Part shown: positions 4,936-10,569 of the stretch, in pieces | Numbering within the stretch: position 1 is the stretch's first letter | Layout: the number at the start of each line of letters is the position of its first letter | NCBI GenBank assembly: GCA_023301395.1 | Contig: JALZUY010000001.1 | Span: forward strand, 1-10,569 | Source of the DNA: Nonlabens sp. | Lineage (GTDB): Bacteria > Bacteroidota > Bacteroidia > Flavobacteriales > Flavobacteriaceae | Length of the DNA stretch: 10,569 bases | Direction: 5' to 3' | Translations under genes and position numbers: made by a program | The notes under the pieces: generated by a model | Seen by the model: only the letters and a program-made list of their open reading frames with translations | Told to the model about the DNA's origin: nothing | Databases searched by the model: none

Positions 4936-5733
4936 CTAGTTTACTGTAAATGCAGTCAAGTCTTGCGTTGTTAGGACACTAGCACTTTGTGGTACAGGAA
5001 GGTTAACTCCTATTGCCGAAAAGTCTTCTAGCATATAATCCAATTGATTGTCTGATTTAATCAATCCTACATCTTGTGCCCAGTAATTATCAACCACAAT
5101 TACGTTTTGTGGATCTAATAAATCAATGGTTTGCGTTATAGGACCTATAGATATCTCTGTGCTTATGTTTACATTAATAATCAATTGAGAATGAAGTACG
5201 TTCATATACGTTCCAGCTGGTACTGTGATGCTGGCCTCATTTGCTAATTGAACTGTTGACACAATGTAATTTATATCTAAATCAAATCCTTGAACAGTCT
5301 CTGTAAAAGTACCAGAGGTAGTATATAATTGACTTCCATTACTAGCATTTTGATCATATAAAACACCGTTTACAATATCAATGGAAAAATCCGCAACTCC
5401 TTGAAAATCAAAACCAATTGTTCCGTTACCTACAAGTTGTCCATTTTGAGCAGTTAGTTCACCACTAGAAAGCACACCGGTCATTAAACCTGCAGGTACT
5501 ACTGGATTTGAAGTAAGCGTATAATTTGCACCAGATACTGAACTTACTGTCAAGTTATCATTTAACACAGTTGTACCTGTCGCTACATCATAATCCCATG
5601 AATTGTTAACAGTAAGCGGTAGAAAGCTGAAATTATTATTGCTACCACTACCACTACCACCATCGTCACTATCACTAGTACAAGCTGTTAGACTTACAAC
5701 AGCTATGGCAACTAAAATTAGTTTCTTAAACAT
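4936..5733 (-). CDS. Putative outer-surface lipoprotein, unknown function
   Basis: A 265-residue protein with a clear lipoprotein signal (MFKKLILVAIAVVSLTAC, acylated Cys 18). The tail TSDSDDGGSGSGSNNN follows; acidic residues soon after the Cys resemble the export signal of surface-exposed Bacteroidetes lipoproteins, and Gly/Ser/Asn residues form a flexible linker. The remainder, from FSFLPLTVNNSWDYDV onward, is rich in Thr, Val, Asn and Gly with alternating hydrophobic residues, suggesting a beta-rich domain. I recognise no family, catalytic motif or conserved Cys. The ATG lies one base after the stop of the upstream TonB-C-like gene, so it is the last gene of that operon. A role in the cell envelope is inferred from the lipobox and neighbours only. 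Confidence 0.85.
   Translation of the reverse strand: MFKKLILVAIAVVSLTACTSDSDDGGSGSGSNNNFSFLPLTVNNSWDYDVATGTTVLNDNLTVSSVSGANYTLTSNPVVPAGLMTGVLSSGELTAQNGQLVGNGTIGFDFQGVADFSIDIVNGVLYDQNASNGSQLYTTSGTFTETVQGFDLDINYIVSTVQLANEASITVPAGTYMNVLHSQLIINVNISTEISIGPITQTIDLLDPQNVIVVDNYWAQDVGLIKSDNQLDYMLEDFSAIGVNLPVPQSASVLTTQDLTAFTVN
5643..5660. repeat. Hexamer microsatellite in a lipoprotein linker
   Basis: The hexamer TACCAC (plus strand) is repeated three times perfectly and encodes the Gly-Ser run behind the lipobox. Slippage by one unit would change the linker by two residues without shifting the frame. Confidence 0.6.
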
Positions 5734-5734
5734 A

Positions 5735-6202
5735 TTAGTTTTTTTGAATTCGAGTAGGCTCCACTATATTTTGTAGACTCTTTTGAATTTTTGATTCAAA
5801 AACAATAGGAAGTGTATAAGTCACTGCTACTTTTTTACCATCTGATAATGTACCTGCTGTCATTTGTGGTAATTCAGAAACCACTTTTCTAGCTTCGGCT
5901 TCTAGCGCTTTATTTTTACTTTTAGTAACAATATCTACTATATTACCTTCGGTATCCACTGTAAACATAACTACTACTTTTTGCTTTTCTGTAATGTTTG
6001 AAAAGGCTGCTGTATTCATGTTAGCAGATACAGCTTTGGAAATACTTTGTGTAAAACAATCCTTATCATTATCTGCACATCCTGGATATGTTGGTGCATT
6101 TTCAATTTGTGCAAAAGAAACTTGATGATCAATCATTGCTGGAGTTTGCGCCATAGCAAAAGTTGCCAAAAAGAAAGAACTAAGTACTATTATTTTTTTC
6201 AT
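5735..6202 (-). CDS. Secreted TonB-C-terminal-like protein (short form)
   Basis: A 155-residue protein with a signal peptide, MKKIIVLSSFFLATFAMA, probably cut before Q19. The mature part starts FAQIENAPTYPGC (30-42) and has a second Cys at 49. It continues into a TonB C-terminal-like fold with KVVVMFTVDTEGNIVDI, ALEAEARKVVSELPQM and VTYTLPIVFESK. In true TonB this domain contacts outer-membrane receptors in the periplasm. Here the N-terminal membrane anchor and proline-rich spacer are absent, so it is unlikely to transduce energy as TonB does. C42 and C49 could form a disulfide. Its closest visible relative is the adjacent upstream gene, with which it shares the YPGC start, EAEARKVV/LEAERVV and LPIVF end. 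It sits in one transcriptional direction with that gene and the lipoprotein, with one base separating it from the latter. Confidence 0.85.
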   Translation of the reverse strand: MKKIIVLSSFFLATFAMAQTPAMIDHQVSFAQIENAPTYPGCADNDKDCFTQSISKAVSANMNTAAFSNITEKQKVVVMFTVDTEGNIVDIVTKSKNKALEAEARKVVSELPQMTAGTLSDGKKVAVTYTLPIVFESKIQKSLQNIVEPTRIQKN

Positions 6203-6220
6203 GGTTTAATTTTAAAAAAG

Positions 6221-6228
6221 TAAAGATA
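6221..6228 (-). promoter_or_regulatory. Possible -7 element of the short TonB-C-like gene
   Basis: On the minus strand TATCTTTA fits TAnnTTTG except for the last base and lies 18 bases before the ATG at 6202. No convincing -33 element is seen. It could give the last two operon genes their own start within the 111-base gap that separates them from the first gene. Confidence 0.35.
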
Positions 6229-6313
6229 AGATTTTTTGGAGGTATTCATTTGTTATTCAAGAACACCTTAATCTAAAAAGATAAAAGCTTTAAATCATCG
6301 TTGTAAAGTAGTT

Positions 6314-7129
6314 TTAAGAAGTGATTTGAAATACGATAGGTAAAGAATAGACTACAGTAACTGGCTTACCATGTTGCATTCCTGGTTTCATTATAGGAAG
6401 ATCATTAACCACACGTTCTGCTTCAAGGCTTATATATTTGTTAGGACTTCTAGATTGTATGCCTATTACTTCTCCAACTGTATTAATTTTAAATTGAACT
6501 AAAATCCTGATTTTACCTTCTAAATCAAAGGTCGTTCCTATATCAGTATCAAATTTGCGATTTATAAACTTCTGTATTTTTTGAGACATACAATTTTTAC
6601 GTTCGGCATTAGTAGTTAAACGTTCACAACCTGGATAAACAGGAACAGTTTCTATTGCAGCAAAAGGCACATCAATACCTATTGATTTGCCTTTTGTCTT
6701 TTGTAGATTTTCAATACTCAAATCTAAATCTGGATTTTTTGTAATAGTCTCTTCTTTATCTTTTTCATCATTACTTTCCTGCGCGACTTTTACTCGATAA
6801 TCCTTCTTATTTATAAGTAAGGATCTAAAACTTTTTGCTTTATAAGTATGGTAACCATCAAGAGCTATGATCTCATCATATACGTTAAGCGCTAGCTGTT
6901 CTTCTTCCATAATTTGATAAGTCATACCTTTAAATAGCATGAATTCTGATTTATAATCAGGTTCTGAAAGTTTTATTGCAAGATTGCATAGTTGAATTGC
7001 CTCATCATATTCACTAACTGCTGCCGCATTAATGGCTTTTTGATAAACCTTTATGGCTCTTTTGTTATTCTGTCCTAAGGCGCTAACTGTAAAACATAAC
7101 ATGAAGCAAATAGTAATAATGTTTTTCAC
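6314..7129 (-). CDS. Secreted TPR-like / TonB-C-like two-domain protein
   Basis: A 271-residue protein with a signal peptide ending SALG before Q20. Next comes a helical region (about 20-108) with tetratricopeptide-like pairs (AIKVYQKAINAAAVSEYDEAIQLCNLAI; EEEQLALNVYDEIIALD). A charged linker rich in Lys, Glu and Asp follows (115-147), then a TonB C-terminal-like domain (about 153-271) with FAAIETVPVYPGCE, a second Cys at 180, IRILVQFKINTVGEVIGI, SLEAERVVNDLPIM and VYSLPIVF. The C-terminal half is a paralogue of the next gene downstream. There is no membrane anchor, so it should be periplasmic or secreted, and may bind an envelope partner through the TPR part. The start codon is GTG (7129-7127): an in-frame TAA lies five codons upstream and no ATG fits the signal peptide. 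It is first of a three-gene minus-strand set, divergent from aroC. Confidence 0.83.
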   Translation of the reverse strand: MKNIITICFMLCFTVSALGQNNKRAIKVYQKAINAAAVSEYDEAIQLCNLAIKLSEPDYKSEFMLFKGMTYQIMEEEQLALNVYDEIIALDGYHTYKAKSFRSLLINKKDYRVKVAQESNDEKDKEETITKNPDLDLSIENLQKTKGKSIGIDVPFAAIETVPVYPGCERLTTNAERKNCMSQKIQKFINRKFDTDIGTTFDLEGKIRILVQFKINTVGEVIGIQSRSPNKYISLEAERVVNDLPIMKPGMQHGKPVTVVYSLPIVFQITS

Positions 7130-7151
7130 AGATTTGTATTTTTAAAAAGTA

Positions 7152-7182
7152 GTTTAATATTTAAACAAACTGCTATAGTTTG
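7152..7182. promoter_or_regulatory. Two touching inverted repeats in the divergent region
   Basis: GTTTAA-TAT-TTAAAC (7152-7166) and CAAACT-GCTAT-AGTTTG (7166-7182) share one base. They lie midway between the divergent TPR/TonB-C gene and aroC, where a regulator binding site would be expected. The arms are only six bases and AT-rich, so chance cannot be excluded. Confidence 0.3.
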
Positions 7183-7208
7183 AACCCAAAGTTATGAATT
7201 TGTCTAAC

Positions 7209-7216
7209 TATATTTG
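7209..7216 (+). promoter_or_regulatory. aroC promoter -7 element
   Basis: TATATTTG is a perfect match to TAnnTTTG and ends five bases before the aroC ATG at 7222, so the transcript would be almost leaderless. The nearest upstream TTTG (7179-7182) is 26 bases away, farther than the usual 19-21, so the -33 element is unclear. Confidence 0.55.
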
Positions 7217-7221
7217 TAGAT

Positions 7222-8286
7222 ATGGCAGGAAATACATTTGGCACCTTATTTAAACTAACTACTTATGGCGAGTCGCACGGCATAGCTATAGGAGGAATTC
7301 TAGATGGTTGTCCAGCAGGATTACAACTCGATATGGACGCGATTCAAAGAGATCTCGATAGACGCAAACCTGGACAGAGCAAGATCGTTACGCAGCGCAA
7401 AGAGTCTGATAAAGTTCAATTCATATCTGGAATTTTTGAAGGTGTTACTACAGGAACGCCCATCGGTTTTCAAATAGTAAACGAGAACCAAAAATCAAAA
7501 GACTACTCACACATTAAAGAAACTTACAGACCTAGCCATGCAGACAAGGTTTATGATGATAAGTACGGTGTGCGCGATTACCGTGGTGGTGGACGCAGCA
7601 GTGCAAGAGAAACCGTAAGTAGAGTAGTAGCTGGTGCGATAGCAAAACAGTTGCTAGCTTCTTTTAAAATAACTGCTTATACGAGTAGTGTAGGTGACCT
7701 GTCGCTAGATAAGCCATATCAAGAACTTGATTTTAACGAGATAGAGAATAATGCAGTAAGATGTGCTGATGCTGCTTTCGCGAAAGCGTGTGAAGAAAAA
7801 ATTCTACAAATAAGAAAAACTGGAGATACCATAGGAGGAACCATTACTTGTGTGATTCAAAATGTGCCTAATGGATTAGGAGAACCAGTGTTTGATAAAC
7901 TACATGCAGATCTTGCCAAAGCGATGCTTTCCATCAATGCGGTAAAAGGATTTGAATATGGTAGTGGTTTTGAAGGTTCTCGCATGAAAGGTAGTGAGCA
8001 TAATGATCTTTATAATGAAGATGGAACTACGCAAACTAATTTAAGTGGTGGAATTCAAGGCGGAATTTCAAACGGTATGGATATCTACTTTAAAGTAGCT
8101 TTTAAACCTGTTGCAACTTTAATCCAAGATCAAGAAACTATTAATAGTGCTGGCGAGAAAGTGACTATGCAAGGAAAAGGAAGACATGATCCATGTGTGG
8201 TGCCTAGAGCAGTTCCTATTGTTGAGGCCATGGCAGCGCTAGTTATGGCAGATCATTTTTTAAGAGCGAGAACTACAAGATTATAA
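7222..8286 (+). CDS. aroC: Chorismate synthase
   Basis: A 354-residue cytoplasmic enzyme that catalyses the last shikimate-pathway step, 5-enolpyruvylshikimate-3-phosphate to chorismate, using reduced FMN. Family signatures are present and in order: GESHG (16-20, with the catalytic-site His 19), RRKPGQ (48-52), YRPSHADKVYDDKYG (102-116), the FMN/phosphate-binding RGGGRSSARET (121-131), INAVKGFEYG (239-247), NLSGGIQGGISNG (273-285) and GRHDP (320-324). The length is typical of bacterial AroC and no key residue is missing. A 14-bp palindromic repeat encodes residues 185-189 (AFAKA), in a variable stretch between conserved blocks, apparently tolerated. It has a perfect -7 box just before the ATG and is followed 31 bp later by a symporter gene on the same strand. 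Confidence 0.97.
   Translation: MAGNTFGTLFKLTTYGESHGIAIGGILDGCPAGLQLDMDAIQRDLDRRKPGQSKIVTQRKESDKVQFISGIFEGVTTGTPIGFQIVNENQKSKDYSHIKETYRPSHADKVYDDKYGVRDYRGGGRSSARETVSRVVAGAIAKQLLASFKITAYTSSVGDLSLDKPYQELDFNEIENNAVRCADAAFAKACEEKILQIRKTGDTIGGTITCVIQNVPNGLGEPVFDKLHADLAKAMLSINAVKGFEYGSGFEGSRMKGSEHNDLYNEDGTTQTNLSGGIQGGISNGMDIYFKVAFKPVATLIQDQETINSAGEKVTMQGKGRHDPCVVPRAVPIVEAMAALVMADHFLRARTTRL
7774..7787. repeat. 14-bp palindrome GCTTTCGCGAAAGC (copy inside aroC)
   Basis: Identical to the intergenic 14-mer at 3751-3764. It begins on a codon boundary and is read as Ala-Phe-Ala-Lys-Ala (aroC residues 185-189). All reading frames through this palindrome are free of stop codons on both strands, which makes it easy to accommodate in genes. 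Confidence 0.85.
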
Positions 8287-8317
8287 ATATTATATTACAA
8301 CAGATTTAAAACATTAC

Positions 8318-9646
8318 ATGAAAAAACTAGCACTACACTGGCAAATTTTAATAGGAATGATTCTGGGAATCGGTTTTGGGGTTTTGATGACTCAAATGGA
8401 CTGGGGAAAAGAATTTGTAGGTGATTGGGTCAAACCATTGGGAACTATATTTGTCAACTTGTTGAAATTGATCGCAGTACCACTCATTCTGGCTTCTTTA
8501 ATAAAAGGGATTTCAGATTTAAAGGATATTGCTAAGTTCCGTAATATGGGATTGCGCACGATTGTGATTTACATCGCAACAACGATTATCGCCATTACGG
8601 TTGGTCTAGGATTAGTAAATTTATTTGAGCCAGGAGAAGGTATTTCAAAGGAAACAATAGAAAAACTAAGTGCAACCTATGAAGGTAATTCTAATATAGC
8701 TGGGAAACTTGCAACAGCTGCCAAAACTAAAGATTCAGGACCATTACAAGCCCTAGTCGATATGGTGCCTAGTAATGCGGTAGAAGCTATGTCTAACAAC
8801 AGCTTGATGTTACAAGTGATATTCTTTGCAATATTCTTAGGTGTTTCTATGCTATTGATAGGAGAAAAGAAAGCAGAACCATTGAAAAACTTCTTTGATA
8901 GTTTAAATGATACGGTACTTAAAATGGTAGATTTAATTATGTTAATCTCACCATTTGCGGTGTTTGCACTATTAGCAAACGTAGTAGTTAGTGCCGATGA
9001 TCCTGAAGTACTACTGGCTCTATTGTACTATGCACTAACAGTTGTTGTAGGACTTGTAATTATGATTGTGATTTATTGTTTGATTTTTGCTCTTTATGTT
9101 AAAAAATCTCCTTTTTGGTTCTTAAAGAAAATTGCACCAGCTCAATTACTAGCTTTCTCTACAAGTTCAAGTGCGGCAACCTTACCTGTTACTATGGAGC
9201 GTGTTGAGGAACACATGGGCGTTGAAAAAGAAGTTTCTAGTTTTGTATTACCAGTAGGAGCTACCATCAATATGGATGGAACTAGTTTATACCAAGCCGT
9301 TGCTGCGGTATTTGTTTGTCAAGCGCTAGGTATTCCTTTAGATTTAAGTGCACAATTAACGATTGTTTTAACAGCATTGTTAGCCTCCATAGGTAGTGCG
9401 GCTGTTCCAGGAGCCGGAATGGTTATGCTTGTTATTGTACTGGAATCCATTGATTTCCCAAGTGAACTATTACCTGTTGCTCTTGCGTTAATATTTGCGG
9501 TAGATAGGCCACTCGATATGTTACGTACGACAGTAAATGTAACAGGCGATGCTACTGTAGCCTCCGTAGTCGCAAAGTCTTTAGGTAAATTTGGTAAACC
9601 TAAAGTTAAAGACTGGGATGATAATCTAGATGAAGTGAGTTCTTAA
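8318..9646 (+). CDS. Dicarboxylate/amino-acid:cation symporter (DAACS/SLC1 family)
   Basis: A 442-residue inner-membrane transporter of the GltP/GltPh family, importing acidic amino acids or C4-dicarboxylates with Na+ or H+. Hydrophobic segments run along most of the protein. Diagnostic motifs are the hairpin-1 serine motif STSSSAATLP (281-290), NMDGTSLYQ (318-326) for cation binding, the hairpin-2 tip VPGAG (363-367), and DRPLDMLRTTVNVTGD (396-411). In the last, D400, R403, T404, N407 and D411 match the spacing of the substrate and cation ligands of GltPh; the Arg points to an acidic side chain in the substrate. The C-terminal tail is charged and cytosolic. It follows aroC by 31 bp with no evident promoter between them, so readthrough from aroC is likely. 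Aspartate/glutamate versus succinate/fumarate cannot be decided here. Confidence 0.93.
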   Translation: MKKLALHWQILIGMILGIGFGVLMTQMDWGKEFVGDWVKPLGTIFVNLLKLIAVPLILASLIKGISDLKDIAKFRNMGLRTIVIYIATTIIAITVGLGLVNLFEPGEGISKETIEKLSATYEGNSNIAGKLATAAKTKDSGPLQALVDMVPSNAVEAMSNNSLMLQVIFFAIFLGVSMLLIGEKKAEPLKNFFDSLNDTVLKMVDLIMLISPFAVFALLANVVVSADDPEVLLALLYYALTVVVGLVIMIVIYCLIFALYVKKSPFWFLKKIAPAQLLAFSTSSSAATLPVTMERVEEHMGVEKEVSSFVLPVGATINMDGTSLYQAVAAVFVCQALGIPLDLSAQLTIVLTALLASIGSAAVPGAGMVMLVIVLESIDFPSELLPVALALIFAVDRPLDMLRTTVNVTGDATVASVVAKSLGKFGKPKVKDWDDNLDEVSS

Positions 9647-9751
9647 AATCCCTATTAACACTTTGTTAAGTAGTTTAACGATTTATTTACTGTTGAACAT
9701 CAGTTGTTTATTAATTTAGTGTAACTTTAAGTAGTCTTAAATAGCATCTAT

Positions 9752-10569
9752 ATGAATACTTTGAGTTTAGTATTATTTCTGTGTCTTTGTTCTTTTGTTA
9801 CAGGCGCTCAAGTGGGAATAGGAACGGCTTCACCTGATCCTGCAGCTGTACTTGATATTAATTCTGAGATAAGCAGTGGTGTTTATGGAGGTTTAAAACT
9901 ACCGACGGTAACACTAGCACAGCGAGCTGCTATATCTACGCCTATTCCAGACGGATTGATGATTTATGTAAATGACGGCACTGTTAGATGTGTTCAAGTT
10001 TATGATGGAACACAAAGCATCTGGATGAATATGTATTGTATGGATAATATTCCAGTAGCTACAGCAGTAGATTATTCTGGAACACTTGAAGTTACAGAGA
10101 CTCTCACGTTATCCTACACTTATTCTGATGTTGAAGGTGATATAGAATCGGGTTCAACATTTCAATGGTATAGAGCAGACGATGCAATAGGAACTAACTT
10201 AACAGTTATATCCGGAGAAACTGCAAGCACCTATTTAACCACGGTAACTGATGGTGATCGTTTTATCGCCGTAGGAGTGACTCCTATGGCTGGTTCAGGT
10301 GCAAATCCAGGAATTGAAGTTTTAAGCGCTTACAGAGAAATTGAATTTAAACAAACTGAAATAGAATTTGCTCTTGCTACATCTACTATAAATGAAGATG
10401 ATGTTGCGACTATCTCTATTAACCTTACTAACCCTAGTCCAACAGTAGACACTACTGTTGAAGTAAATATTGATGGCACCAGTACCATTGGAACCTTAGG
10501 AACAGGTTATGATATAGATTTTAACAGCATAAACGTTGTAACTTTTCCTTTTACAGTAACAATTCCAGC
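9752..10569 (+). CDS. Large secreted adhesin-like protein, N-terminal part only
   Basis: An open frame of 272 codons that runs off the window. It begins with a signal peptide (MNTLSLVLFLCLCSFVTGA, cleavage before Q20) and the segment VGIGTASPDPAAVLDINS, typical of Bacteroidetes surface and tail-fibre-like proteins. GLKLPTVTLAQRAAI and PDGLMIYVNDG...CVQVYDG follow. Residues about 101-195 look Ig-like (SYTYSDVEGDIESGSTFQWYRADD), a pattern found in repeated extracellular modules of flavobacteria. From about 203 a Calx-beta-like domain begins (EFALATSTINEDDVATISINL ... GTGYDIDF). Such proteins usually continue with more repeats and end in a type IX secretion sorting domain, which would lie beyond the window. 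Likely displayed or secreted at the cell surface. No clear promoter was found in the 105 bases after the symporter gene. Confidence 0.82.
   Translation, partial: MNTLSLVLFLCLCSFVTGAQVGIGTASPDPAAVLDINSEISSGVYGGLKLPTVTLAQRAAISTPIPDGLMIYVNDGTVRCVQVYDGTQSIWMNMYCMDNIPVATAVDYSGTLEVTETLTLSYTYSDVEGDIESGSTFQWYRADDAIGTNLTVISGETASTYLTTVTDGDRFIAVGVTPMAGSGANPGIEVLSAYREIEFKQTEIEFALATSTINEDDVATISINLTNPSPTVDTTVEVNIDGTSTIGTLGTGYDIDFNSINVVTFPFTVTIP

Noticed and set aside
9655..9679. Alternating TTAAC / GTTAA / TTAAC triplet at five-base spacing after the symporter gene
   Set aside because: The five-base AT-rich arms are too short to separate from chance, and no T-tract makes it a terminator.
1..10569. tRNA, rRNA, CRISPR array, insertion sequence or riboswitch
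   Set aside because: No direct-repeat/spacer array, transposase-like reading frame or recognisable RNA gene was seen on either strand by reading. A covariance-model search was not possible.

Overview
The window looks like AT-rich chromosomal DNA from a marine-type member of the Flavobacteriaceae (Bacteroidetes). Supporting signs are TAnnTTTG-type -7 promoter elements with few Shine-Dalgarno sites, lipoproteins with an acidic tail after the lipobox cysteine, secreted YPGC / TonB-C proteins, a VGIGT...AVLDI surface protein, and scattered copies of the palindrome GCTTTCGCGAAAGC. The genus cannot be fixed from the sequence; a Nonlabens/Dokdonia-like relative is only an impression. The first 16 bases match the 3' end of an Illumina adapter, so the left edge is very probably a contig end and not biology.

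Layout: (1) 17-1994, minus strand: a peptide-type ABC substrate-binding lipoprotein followed, one base after its stop, by the 5' part of an uncharacterised gene cut off by the contig end. (2) 1995-2418: a gene-free stretch between divergent genes, holding a long imperfect hairpin, two near-identical GCGGAAT-GA-ATTCCGC palindromes, an 8-bp tandem repeat and the promoter of the next gene. (3) 2419-3738, plus: mtaB, a tRNA methylthiotransferase. (4) 3782-4871, plus: a PadR-type repressor and a four-helix membrane protein sharing one base, preceded by a promoter whose -7 box lies inside a perfect 9-bp-arm inverted repeat, probably the PadR operator. A hairpin with A and T tracts ends this unit and the convergent one. 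(5) 7129-4936, minus: two secreted TonB-C-like paralogues (one with an N-terminal TPR-like region) and a lipoprotein, likely a cell-envelope operon. (6) 7222-9646, plus: aroC (chorismate synthase) and a dicarboxylate/amino-acid:cation symporter. (7) 9752 to the end, plus: the N-terminal 272 codons of a large secreted adhesin-like protein.

Most genes are ordinary family members. The more unusual content is the repeat biology: a 14-bp palindrome occurs once between genes and once in frame inside aroC, and a 10-bp core copy lies in the transporter-lipoprotein gene inside a composite insertion made of pieces of several repeat families. The PadR/operator/membrane-protein module and the operon of membrane-anchorless TonB-C proteins with a lipoprotein are the best candidates for under-described function.
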